A stretch of 64,000 nt of DNA from Malania oleifera. Taxonomy: Eukaryota; Streptophyta; Magnoliopsida; Santalales; Ximeniaceae. The stretch is taken from positions 2,088,001 through 2,152,000 of the forward strand of contig NC_080422.1 in the NCBI RefSeq assembly GCF_029873635.1, read 5' to 3'. The notes below the pieces were generated by a model, which was not told the DNA's origin, made no database searches, and saw only the letters and a list, made by a program, of their open reading frames with translations. Both the position numbers and the translations under genes were made by a program. Position 1 is the first letter of the stretch. The number at the start of each line of letters is the position of its first letter. Positions 45,960-57,116 of the stretch are shown here, one piece after another.

Positions 45960-46236
45960 TTGAAGTAGGCTTCATTTGGATTAGTAAGTTTAATTGAGAA
46001 ATAAATGTACATTAAAAAATTATTATAAATAAATAAATTTTAATATAATTAAAAATTAAATTTAAAAGTTAATAATATATAAAATTAAATTTTTATTTAT
46101 TAATTCAACATATTTTAAATTTCTTTTCTCACTTTACTTGATAATCAAACATGAAAAAATAGATTCTTTCATTTTTTTTTTCTTTCCTTTAAAGATTTCC
46201 AAATTTTAGACATAACAAAGGCTAAATTTTAAAACA
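45960..46236. repeat. MITE-like AT-rich repeat, copy 3
   Basis: It has the same order of segments as 1620-1935 (GGCTTCATTTGG at left, then TTTTAATATAATTAAAAATTAA, then TTGATAATCAAACATGAAAAAA, then TTCCAAATTTTAGACA). The host bases to its right form the left flank of the copia solo LTR. Confidence 0.42.
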
Positions 46237-46241
46237 AAAGG

Positions 46242-48360
46242 TGTTGACCTTATAGGTCACCCCCGATTTGATAATGACAAATACTCATGTATTTAATGAA
46301 TATCTAGTTCATGTGCAGGTCTATATTGGCAGATATATTGATGGCACGTGAAAACTTAAGGCTTGAAGACCAGTTCATGTTTTCAATTGTAATATTCAGT
46401 AGTAAAATTTGTCTGTAATAGTAATTAGGATATTTGGTTTGTAATAAGCACACACAACACATGCATAGTTTATTATGTAAGCTCAAACCAAATATGAACT
46501 AAAAGTGACCGTAGAAAGACCTTAGGGTTTACCCTTCGGTTGACCGACACCGGATTCTTTCGATGTCTCTATTATGGACATAAATGACCTTAGGACACTC
46601 ACATTTGCACCTATGTTTGTTAGGCACTTGAATAAGGTTTGTATGTTTCAAGACTGGACCAAAATGCACATTTTGTGCACTTTTAGTCGACCAGCCAAGG
46701 CAGTTCATTTTGCCCTGGTCGACCGAAACAGGCCTGGGTCAACAGTTGACCAAGGCCTTGGTCGACCAAACCAGGTAGTTCAAAAAGCCCCGGTCGATCG
46801 AAATCCCTTGGGGTCAAATTTTTAACCATCTGGTCGATCGAAACCAAAATGAACTCCAACTACCTGGTCGATCGAGGGTCCTCGGGAGAAATCCCAATAG
46901 TCTGGTCGACCGAACCAGTCAATTCAAAATGGCTCGGTTGACCGAACCTCAGAGATTTGAAAAATCGCCTTCTCTTGGTCGACCGTGCCTTTAGTTCAAA
47001 ATCCCCTTAGTCGATCGAACCATATAAGACCTGGTCAACCGAAACTGTTCTGGTCGACCGGACCTCTCAGGTTGCCCCTCATTTTTTACCGCAGTTAATA
47101 TTTTTAAACATGGTTAAAATGTTTAAAATGTCATTAAACTTTTCTAACAATTCCTAATAAGTCCCCAACAATCAAAAATCATGGGATGTCTATATATACC
47201 CCTTCATTTGGGAAAATTAGGAGTTGATTAGCATATATATTCAAAAATTCTCTCTCAAGCTAAATACATCCTACTACTCATACTCTTGCTAAATCCACTC
47301 AAACTTACCTTCTTCATTTCTCTGTATCATTTGTAAGTGTATTGAGTATTATTGTTAAGAGGTTTGCTCTCATTGTTTGAAGTGTTTTGAATCGATTTTT
47401 CTTACGAGAGCATAACCTAAGTATTCTTAGGAGGTTTTGCTAATAAGCCCATCCTAAGAAGACTTGTATTGAACTTCCGAGTGTTGCATTCTCATTGCAA
47501 TATCTTAGGAAGTTTGTATTTGTTTTTGACTTGCAAAAATATTTTCAAACTTACTCAAATATCTTGTGGTATTCATATTGACATTTTTGTGAAAAGATAT
47601 TTGTGTTTGATATACAAATCTTTGTGGCAATATTTATTCAAGTTTATATTACTTGCTGAATACAAAGATTGCTTAGCTTTTGCAAACCAAACATATACAC
47701 TTGTTGAAATATTTGAAACTTGCATGATATCTTTGTTTGAGCATCTTGATGGAGAACACATTGAAATACAAAGATTGCTTGTTGACACTCTCATGTACGT
47801 ATTACACTTATAGAAAATACCTTTGAGAGTTGAACTATCTAGACCACACTGAGCTTACATTTTAAATCATCTGTGGTGTATGTGATTGAACGCATTTGGG
47901 TACAAATCTGCTTTACATGAAAATACTCTTATATTGTACCATTTGATTGTAAAATCTGAGTGATTCCAGGCGTGGCCTGAGGGGGCGGTAATGCAGTCTA
48001 GTAAGGATTGGTGTAAAGGTTGATGTCAGCCCTATGCTAATTGACTTGATTTGTATAGGTGCCGCTCCACCCGTTTAAGTGAGCAAGTTATTGTGATAAT
48101 CCTTGTGCTAATTAGCCAAGGCCAGGACGTAGGCAGTTGGCCGAACCACGATAACATATCTGCGTGTCACCCTCTCTTTACTGCTTTCTGGTGCTTGTAT
48201 GATTGATTTAATTGCTATACTTAATTTCTATTATATTTATATTACTTGCACTAAATTGACCATAGGATTGTGAACATACTGCTATTAGGAGGAATACCCA
48301 GGGGATAAGTTTTAAAAATACCAATTCACTCCCCCTCTTGGGATCACGGTAAAGCTAACA
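46242..48360 (+). mobile_element. solo LTR, SIRE-like Ty1/copia
   Basis: It is 2119 bp, TGTTGACCTTATAGG to AAAGCTAACA. It is flanked by perfect 5-bp duplications AAAGG (46237-46241 and 48361-48365). U3 has a 14-copy dyad array (46537-47075), then a TATA box (GTCTATATATACCCC, about 47188-47202). The right end has the conserved block GCCAAGGCCAGGACGTAGGC (48115-48134). It is the same family as 17596-19651. Confidence 0.9.
46537..47075 (+). repeat. array of GGTCGACC dyads in copia solo LTR
   Basis: About fourteen copies of GGTCGACCGAA or close variants (GGTCGATCGAAA, GGTTGACCGAAC, GGTCAACCGAAA) occur in 540 bp, all in U3 upstream of the TATA box. In the related LTR 17596-19651 the equivalent array is mostly TTCGGTNGCCCGAA, so the unit sequence changed within one family while the position stayed. 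Confidence 0.8.
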
Positions 48361-48660
48361 AAAGGGACTCAACAATTAATTATAACAAAAAAATGACCTT
48401 AATCTTAAACAAGACTTAACAAAATGGGCTCAATTTCAAAATAATAAAGACTCAATAATAACAGGGAGTTAAAGGACTCGGTAACAAAATGACCAAATTT
48501 CAATTCACAATGACTCAATAACAGGAACTCAATTTTAAAATAACAGAAACTCGATTTTAAAATAATAGAGACTCGAGGAAGACTTAATAATAAAATAACT
48601 CAATAAGATTTTTAAAAAAGGACCCTCAAATTTTCGGAATACAAAATTGACCTCTTTTCA
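48361..48660. repeat. degenerate short tandem repeats with RACTCAAT motif
   Basis: About eleven copies of GACTCAA/AACTCGA-like motifs, spaced about 20-35 bases and embedded in AATAACAG and TTTTAAAATAA, fill this stretch. The copia LTR is inserted at the left edge of the region. No coding potential is seen. Confidence 0.55.
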
Positions 48661-48728
48661 TGTAAATTGCCCCTCTCCTACGTACATTGAGAGGAAAAGA
48701 GATGTCCGATTAAAATTAGGATGTCTAC

Positions 48729-48761
<33 letters not shown>

Positions 48762-49212
48762 TTTTTTTCTTAAAAAAAAAAAAAAAAAAAAAAAAGTCAT
48801 AAATTCCCACAATTGTCAAGATTGATAATTTAATATATAGTTGGCATGTCAAGTTTTGGCTGCAGTCCCGGGGGGCGGGCGGCAGGGCCGGCGGCCGGCT
48901 ACGCAATCCTTGGCTGAGAATGCGGCATTCATTCGGTATGCATGGAGCTTACATAATTTCTATATCATACATAAGTTCCTGTTAAGTCATTTTCCTTCCA
49001 ATCTCCTCATTTAATTTACCATACCACAGGAGGACTATATCACGGCACGCCACTCAATCACATGATCAACGCTGTGCAAGCATCCATGCCAATTAATAAA
49101 AAGTCGATTATAGAAGTCTATTGGGTAGTTCAAATTGAAAAACATCCTTCTATTTTGGCATCCATGAATGCACCCAATCCTAGGGTTTTGTTTTGTCTCC
49201 ACTCCCATACAT

Positions 49213-49266
<54 letters not shown>

Positions 49267-49284
49267 GTATATATATATATTGCT
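48661..49284. other. intergenic with microsatellites and a GC-rich patch
   Basis: It holds a (TA)n run (48729-48753), an oligo-T/oligo-A run (48760-48796), an isolated G/C-rich stretch (48866-48901), a (CA)n run (49213-49250) and (AT)n (49250-49280). No gene is seen. Confidence 0.6.
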
Positions 49285-50455
49285 TTCTACGTGTAAAGAA
49301 GTGTAATATATATATTTTTTGATAACCTGAGGATTTCAGTTACTATCATGCTATTTTAGACATTATGGTACGACACTAAACCTAGGGGTGAAAGCTGCCC
49401 GTCCATTGATGTAAGTGTTATTATATCAAATATCTTGGAAGATATAAAAATTTAGATATTAGATCGGAGATATGTTATTTTTCTTTCTTTAATTTGAGTA
49501 TAACGTGGGTTTATGATGGTTTAAAAGGATAAAATTCAAAATACAACTATAATAAGCTTAATATCACTTAGTATATATGTGATAGTCAAATTGAAGACCT
49601 TTAAGTAGAATGTTTGATCATATAGTTTACTCAGGATCTAAGGCACACATTAAGAAAAGTGAAGAAAATTAAAACCCTAATCTCCATCACCTGTCTTGTG
49701 ACAACTCTTTTCAAGTTGAGAGTTAAGCTCAAACGTTATAAAGTTAAATTGGTAGTTAAAAAATTATGAATTTCTAACTCTTGTTTTGCGATGCGGTTGA
49801 TCTTAGTCTCTAATTTGTACAAGCACAAGTAGATTAAAAAAAAAAATCTATCACTACTACTTGTTGAGTTTTCGGACCTATAAAATTTTTAATTGGAAAA
49901 ATTCAAAAGTTCGCTCCTAGTACAATATAAAATTGGCTCGAAAGGGGAACGTGCCTTATGCATAGAAAAACTAGTAATTAACAGTGTCCAAATAGAATTG
50001 AAACTTGACATAGGACCACGAAGTGCTGGTCCTCCCACTCCCTACTCAAAAATGCTCTTGAAGGACCTCATATACCTCATAGACATATGGATAATGTTGA
50101 AGACAAATACACATTTGAAATAAATGGTAGTTTCAGTCAATGATGACTTCCTTAATGCATGCAAGCATTATTAACTAATTGGATCTTACTTAAAAGCGTT
50201 GCGCTTGAACATTACCCTCCATCCAACTATCTCCTTCACATGTATCAAACTATATACTTTATAACTTTTAAGTGATAGCTGGCGTAAAATTTGATACATT
50301 AACATTATATAAATTCTTACCGAAATATTTATTGGAGCGTTCCCTACAAGCAATGTATTGCACTTGTACCACCCGAGTATAGCAAAAAGTGGGCAAGAGT
50401 GGACTAGGTTGGTGTCCCAAAATGACATGTCGGGTCGACGCTAGGGTACGGTAAA
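49285..50455. repeat. 1.2-kb direct repeat, unit 1
   Basis: It pairs with 50495-51650 at an offset of about 1213 bases with few differences. It includes GATAACCTGAGGATTTCAG at its left and AGTGGGCAAGAGTGGACTAGG at its right. Unit 1 has about 30 extra bases around 50320-50350. A plus-strand frame of 76 codons (49893-50123) has a counterpart in unit 2 but no recognised domain. Confidence 0.8.
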
Positions 50456-50494
50456 TTATTGGAATATTCCTCTAGAAAGTCTATTTCTCTAGGC

Positions 50495-51650
50495 AACTAT
50501 ATGTGTAAAAAATATGGTAAGTATATATTTTTTGATAACCTGAGGATTTCAGTTACTATCATGCTATTTTAGACATTATGGTATGACACTAAACCTGGGG
50601 GTGAAAGCTGCCCATCCATTGACGTAAGTATTATTATATCAAATATCTTGGAAGATATAAAAATTTAGATATTAGATCGGAGATATGTTATTTTTCTTTC
50701 TTTAATTTGAGTATAACGTGGGTTTATGATGGTTTAGAAGGATAAAATTCAAAATACAACTATAATAAGCTTAATATCACTTAGTATATATGTGATAGTC
50801 AAATTGAAGACCTTTAAGTAGAATGTTTGATCATATAGTTTACTCAGGATCTAAGGCACACATTAAGAAAAGTGAATAAAATTAAAACCCTAATCTCCAT
50901 CACCTGTCTTGTGACAACTCTTTTCAAGTTGAGAGTTAAGCTCATAAGTTATAAAGTTAAATTGGTAGTTGAAAAATTATGAATTTATAACTCTTGCTTC
51001 ACGATGTGATTGATCTTAGTCTCTAATTTGTACAAGCACAAGTAGATTAAAAAAAAAAAAAAAAAATCTATCACTGCTACTTGTTGAGTTTTCGTACTTA
51101 TAAAATTTTTTGTAGGAAAAAATCAAAAGTCCACTCCTAGTACAATATAAAATTGGCTTGAGAGGGGAACGTGCCTTATGCACAAAAAGACTAGTAATTA
51201 ACAGTGTCCAAATAGAATTGAAACTTGACATAGGACCACGAAGTGCTGGTCCTCCCACTCCCTACTCAAAATTGCTCTTGAAGGACCTCATATACCTAAT
51301 AGACATATGGATAATGTTGAAGACACATACACATTTGAAATAAATGGTAGTTTCAGTCAATGATGACTTCCTTAGTGCATGAAGACATTATTAACTAATT
51401 GGATCTTACTTAAAAACGTTGCACTTGAACATTACCCTCCATCCAACTATCTCCTTCACATGTATCAAACTATATACTTTACAACTTTTAAGTGATAGCT
51501 GACATAAATTTTGATACATTAATATTATATAAATTCTTACCAATGTATTGCACTTGTACCACGCGAGTATAGCGAAAAGTGGGCAAGGGTGGACTAGGTT
51601 GTTGTCCTAAAACAATGTGTCCTGTCGACGCTGGGGTACTGTACCAAATA
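50495..51650. repeat. 1.2-kb direct repeat, unit 2, abutting the RTE LINE
   Basis: It corresponds to unit 1. Its right end (GTCGACGCTGGGGTACTG, 51624-51641) leads without a break into the LINE, whereas in unit 1 the same segment is followed by unrelated sequence. It has no TG..CA ends, so this is not an LTR pair. Confidence 0.78.
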
Positions 51651-54300
51651 TGTGAGAGTTCCTCCATCATTCTGGACGTAGGTAGGTAAAAAAGTTAGTT
51701 CAGGAAATTAGGATTAGATTAGCTATTTGGAATATAGTGACACTTACGAGTACAAATATGGAAATTATGGACACAATGATTAGAAGAAATATTAATACAA
51801 TTTGTCTTCAAGAAACTAAGTGGGTGGGGAATAAAATCAAAGAAATTGATAAATCAGAATTTAAACTTTGGTACATAGGAAAAGGAAAAACATAAGAATG
51901 GAGTATGAATTATTATAGACAAAAACTTAAAAGATAACGTTGTTGATGTAAATAGAGTAGGGGATAAAAGTTTAAAAATCAAGATGGTATTAGGTCAAGA
52001 GATAATAAATATCATTAGTACTTATGCTCCTTAAGTAAGCTTAGCAGAAAATCTTAACAGACAATTTAAAGAAGATATCGATCGTATTATACAAGGCATA
52101 CTAGGGATTGAGAAAATATTCATAAGAGGAGATTTGAATGGACATGTTGAAAGGGATAATAAAGGTTATGAGAGAATACATAGAGGATATTGACATAGAG
52201 ATAAAAATGAGTCTGGGGAGATGATGTTAGACTCCGCTATGTTATATGATTATATTAGAACGAATACTTACTTTAAGAAGAGAGAGAAGAATACTTAATA
52301 ACCTATAAAAGTAGACAAAATAGAAGTCAAATAGACTTTTTTTTAACTAGGACGAGGATAGATCTTTTATCCTGCAAGGATTATAAAGTTATTCCAGGTG
52401 AAAACCTAACCACACAATATAGAGTCTTAGTGTTTGATATATGTATTAAAAGGGTGGGGAAAAGTGATAAAATAAACTAGTGTAAAAGAACTAGGTGGTG
52501 TAACCTAAATGGAGAGAAAAATAATAAAATGTAAAGATAAAATGATCAAAGACGGGATTGGACTATAGAGAATGTGACAGATAAAAATACTCTTTTGATT
52601 AGATTAGCTAATTCTATTAAAAAGATAGTCAAAGAGATTTTAAGAGAATCAATGAGAAAATTCTCAAATAATAAAGAAAGTTGGTGGTGTGATAAAGATG
52701 TCCAAAAACTTGTAAAAAAAAAAAAAAATTTGGTATAAAACATGGTAAAAATGTAGAAACATAGATAATTTTGAAAATATAAAGAGGCAAGAAAAGATGC
52801 AAAAAAGGTCGTTAATGAAGTTAAACATAGATCATTTAATAGTTTTTATGATAAATTAGATACAAAAGAAGGGGAAAGAGATATATTTAAACTTGTTAAA
52901 GTTAGAGAAATGAAGAGTAAGGATTTAGGAAATGTAAAATGTATAAAAAGTGAGGATGATATTGTCTTGGTTAAGGATGAAGACGTAAAAGATAGATGGT
53001 GAAACTACTTAGTAAGTTGTTTAATGAAAATCAAATAGAACATAGAATTGAAAAATGAGGAAAATACTAAAAATATGAGATTTTTTTGTAAAATTAGAGT
53101 TAACGAAGTTAAGTTTGCACTAAAAAATGAAAAATGGAAAAGTTAAAGGAGTGGATAACATCCCAATTAAAGTTTGGAAATGCTTAGGTGGTAATGAAAT
53201 TATAAGGTTGACTAATTTATTTAACACAATTATAAGAATTAAGAAAATGTCAAATGAATGGAGGAAAAATACTTTAATACCTATATACAAAAATAAAGTA
53301 GATATCCAAAATTATAATAACTATCATGTAATTAAACTTTTGAGTCATATGATGAAACTTTGGAAAATGATAGTTGAACAAAAATAAAGGTTAGAAACGA
53401 AGGTCTCAGAAAATCAATTTGGTTTTATACCTGAGAGATTTACCATAGAAGTTATATATCTTTTATGAATATTAATGGAAAATTTTAGGAAAAAGAAGAA
53501 GAGTGACTTACATATGGTAGTTATTGACTTAAAAAAAGCATATGATAGGGTACCTAGGGAAGTTCTATAGTGGATTTTAGAAAGAAAAAAAAAACATGTG
53601 TATGTAGTAGGTATACTGATGTCATTAAGGATATGTACGATGGAGTAATAACTAGTGTAGGGACTATAGGTGGATAAACTAAAGAATTTTCAAACATCAT
53701 AGGTGTACATTAAGGATCTGTTTTGAACTCTTATCTTTTTTGCTTTAGTGATGGACGAACTGACTAAGAGCATTCAAAATGAAATTTCATGATGTATGTT
53801 GTTTACAGATGATATTGTATTAATTAATGAAACGATGGGTGGGGTAAAGGTTAAGTTATAATTATAGAGAGAAATTTTAGAATCTAGAGGCTTTAGGATA
53901 AGTGGAAATAAGATAGAAAATATGAAATATAATTTCAATAATGATAGGAGGAATATTTGAGACAAAGTTAAACTTGATGATGAAGAAATTAAAATGAATA
54001 ACACTTGTAGATTTCGATACCTCCCATAGAAGATAAGATAAGGGAGGGATGACGCACATGATTTGTGCACTTGCAATGTAGGCCACATAGTGTGCTAAAG
54101 AGGAAGAATGAGCAAGTTATTGTGGGGTGGAGTAGAAATGGTAGGGATAGACATAAAATAACTTGAAATGAGATAGTGAATAACGATACAATAGTCCTGA
54201 ATTTGTCATTATAAATGGTCCATGATCGCATAAATTGGTGGAAAATGATTGATATAACCGACCTCATCTAGTGAGACTTATGTTTTGGTTTTGTTATTGT
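51650..54300 (+). pseudogene. RTE-type LINE, endonuclease and reverse transcriptase, decayed
   Basis: Read on the plus strand across several frames: endonuclease with INTICLQETKWVGNKIKEID (about 51793-51850), STYAP-like segment, GDLNGH (about 52130-52147) and IDFFL; then reverse transcriptase with GVDNIPIKVWK (53146-53178), WR.NTLIPIYKNK, ENQFGFIPER (53410-53439), VVIDLKKAYDRVPREVL (53518-53568) and LFTDDIVLIN (about 53801-53830), which holds the catalytic DD. The 3' end has HLVR and a TTG-rich tail (about 54284-54304), usual for RTE elements. Many stops and indels make it inactive. It is on the same strand as the host gene downstream. Confidence 0.85.
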
Positions 54301-54304
54301 TGTT

Positions 54305-56500
54305 GTATATATATATGTTGGGATACAATATCTGAGTAGGTATCCTAGACCAAGGCATGAACCTCATTCTAGCATTGTGTGTATTTAGATGCTTTTGGGC
54401 ACACAATTTGAAAAGATCATTGTTTTTGTTGCAATATTTTTGGCTTTATTTGTTTTGACTTCAATTTTTTAAAAATTAAAGGTGATTTGGGTTCATTTTT
54501 TAACTTTATAATCTAATTAATGACTTGAAAATGTTAATTTGGTAACAAATGTTTTAGGTGCTATAATGTGAAAATAAAAATTGATCAATAACAAATTGTG
54601 AGGGGCAGCTCTTTCACTTAGGTTTTGAAATCCTTCAATCACAAAATGTCACGTTAGCATTTGTCTATACCCATAAAAGAAAGAGGAACTGCTTGGTATG
54701 ATCCTAATGATGTCAGCCCCACATCACTTTAGTCAGTTCACATATTAATATCATATTTTGTAATTGAAGAAGTTCAAGTCTTACGTCAAGCTAGGGTTTG
54801 CCTTGCAAGGTTTTTTTCTCAAATTGATATTGTTGGAAATGACATAATGATCAAAATTGTTTGGTGAGCTCAAATAATTGGTTGGCAAGTCCCACAACTG
54901 CGTGAAGTTGCAAAAAGAAACGTAAATTTGACTAGTAAGATTAGACCACTTCTACAAGAACTATCTTATGCCTAAATTAGTAAAGAGTGATGGAAGATTG
55001 AAAGAACGAGTATATAGTATGAGTCTTGATCTTATAAATTATTATTGAAGGAAAAAAAAAAAAGAGATCCTCTGAAGTTGGTCTACATAGGATGACGGTG
55101 GATCTTGAGTTTAGTTGTTCAGATGCTTTTATGTCATGCATTGAAATGAGTTCAAACTTGGAAAGTGGGCGTGAGCATGCGACATATTTCAAGACATATC
55201 CAAGTTTTATGGATGCATATACATACCATATTACTTCAAATGGCATTTTCCGAATAACTTTCTTAGACTATTCAGCTCGGTGGTTGGTGGTTACCTATTG
55301 ACTGGTTCAACATATTGACCTCGCTCGACTTTTTTTTTTATCAAAGTCACCATCTAGTTTATTTGATTGTTTTTTCCTAATTACATGTGAAGAGGTAAGC
55401 AAATAATAATTGATTCCCATTATGTATAATAGCATAATTTAAAAATATGGGAACACAAAAAACTAGAATATAAGTCAAGATATCTCCTTGCAATCATGGA
55501 AAAAATATCATGGTAAGCAATTACAACACCCAATAGTTTGTTATGCTATTAAATTGCATTGCAAGTGTCGAAAACAAATTCACCTGAAATATTTAACTTG
55601 GTAAGTAGACTCCTAAATTTTATTGGGCCTAATGAGTGATCAAAACACATGCCCCAGCATCATACTTATATTATGATTTTTAATTTTCAATAAGAAAAAA
55701 AATTAGAAATAGTAAGGTTCATAAAACATTTGTTATTTTTTATATCATATATCTAGTGTTCCAATCATTCACCATATGCGAATGTGTATTAATATATATA
55801 TGTTTAGTTAATTTCACATGCGATTAGATAAAAAATTTCTGCTAACCACTAATTATTTACCCTTCTATACATATAATTACACTTTCCTTATTTATTTGAA
55901 AATGAAAACAAGCCAAACACAAATTAAACAAAGAAAAAAGAAGATATTATAACTTGAAATAATCTCAAATGAAAAGTCCCAATTAATTGTCATATTCAAT
56001 ATATATATTTTTTGTTTATGTAAGGTACACCCGATGCACCTAGCTACAAACTAGCTAGATAGAATCAGCGTCCACGAAACCTACAGTGGCCCCAAACGTG
56101 TTACCGAACAGAGTAAAAAGAAGCAGTTAAGGGTAACTCAGCTCGACTTGGGTCGGCAGATGTATGTACAGGTGCATGCATGATATGCTTCAGACGGTGA
56201 TTCGTCCTATACTCCTATGTAGGGTTGGCACGCACCCGATCCCATCCAATATGGACATCATGTGGGTTTAGTCAGCTCGCCATAAATGCTTTTGAGTTCA
56301 ATTTCCCCACTCTTCACTTTCCCCCTTTTACTTGCTTGCATGGGCTCGGTTAAATAAAAAGAAAAGAAAGAAAGAAAGAAGAACTATAACATGCCAAATG
56401 AAGAGGGCTTATGAGTGTATGACCTAAGTCTTTTTAACAAAGGAAAGGGCATTTTGGGTTTGAGAAAGGTAAGACGAAAAGTTTTGTTCATAGGAAAAAA
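54305..56500. other. unassigned region upstream of the BODYGUARD-like gene
   Basis: No gene or known element is recognised. Short open frames (for example 55092-55301) lack domain features. Homopolymers and A/T-rich stretches are frequent. The part right of about 56000 is less AT-rich and may contain distal promoter sequence. Confidence 0.45.
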
Positions 56501-56520
56501 ATTAAACCAAATCAATTCCA

Positions 56521-56581
56521 GAGAGAGAGAGAGAGAGAGAAGAAAGCTTATGAAGAAGGCAGCTAGCTAAGAGAGTTGCTG

Positions 56582-56611
<30 letters not shown>
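56521..56611. promoter_or_regulatory. two GA-repeat tracts in the promoter
   Basis: (GA)n runs lie at 56520-56541 and 56587-56612, about 350 bases upstream of the likely transcription start, with a CT run at 56772-56798. GA/CT tracts are binding sites of plant BBR/BPC factors in known promoters. Their function here is inferred from sequence only. Confidence 0.5.
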
Positions 56612-56616
<5 letters not shown>

Positions 56617-56648
56617 CTTCTATCATCTCCTGGGTGGGTTCAACCACT

Positions 56649-56655
56649 ACCTACC
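56649..56655 (+). promoter_or_regulatory. AC element (ACCTACC), candidate MYB site
   Basis: ACCTACC is the AC-I type site bound by R2R3-MYB factors. Cuticle genes are known targets of MYB factors, so it is plausible, but one short motif is weak evidence. Confidence 0.3.
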
Positions 56656-56920
56656 ATTTTCCCTTGACGAACAACCCTTCTTAATGAACAATGAATTCAT
56701 TTTATCTGCTGTCCCATTTAGTACATGTTAGCCCCTTAGCTCCCCGCCCTCCCCATTATGTCCCTCGCCGCCCTCTCTCTCTATCTCTCTCTCTCTTCCC
56801 ACACTTCTCATTTAAGAGCAGCATCCCCACACGCTTTGCACAAATGAACTGAACCCCTAGTTTTGGAGGGGTCAAGAGGTTCCCCCCTTCCTCTCTTTCT
56901 CCAAACAAACTTTTCCGGTA

Positions 56921-56930
56921 ATATATATAC
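56921..56930 (+). promoter_or_regulatory. probable TATA box of the BODYGUARD-like gene
   Basis: ATATATATAC lies about 190 bases before the preferred ATG and is preceded by a pyrimidine-rich stretch (CCCCTTCCTCTCTTTCTCC) common in plant core promoters. Transcription would start near 56955. Confidence 0.5.
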
Positions 56931-57006
56931 CTGAAATACCCACCAAGCTCCATTCTCCCCTTTCTTCAGTTCCTCTCACACACATTTCTTCTCCACATTC
57001 TCGCCA

Positions 57007-57033
57007 ATGGCTGCTCCTGCATTCCCCCTCTGA
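57007..57033 (+). CDS. upstream open reading frame in the 5' leader (8 codons)
   Basis: ATG at 57007-57009 has a good context (A at -3 is replaced by C, but G at +4 is present) and opens a frame of eight codons ending TGA at 57031-57033, 84 bases before the main ATG. If the leader begins near 56955, ribosomes would meet it first. Translation is not shown. Confidence 0.35.
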   Translation: MAAPAFPL

Positions 57034-57116
57034 GCTCCCTCCAACTCCATCTCCATACATATATACACACACATCTCCTTCGTATGTTGTACACGCACAT
57101 GCACATCTCGGCAACA

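Noticed and set aside
46537..47075. Coding frame 46574-46825 across the copia array
   Set aside because: It is a translation of the dyad repeats (repeated VDRN-type residues) within a solo LTR.
49285..51650. The 1.2-kb pair as LTRs of a retrotransposon
   Set aside because: No TG..CA ends, no primer site or polypurine tract, and only about 40 bases between the copies.
55092..55301. 69-codon frame upstream of the BODYGUARD-like gene as a gene
   Set aside because: No domain, no splice-linked exons and no promoter features are seen; its length is within chance for this much sequence.
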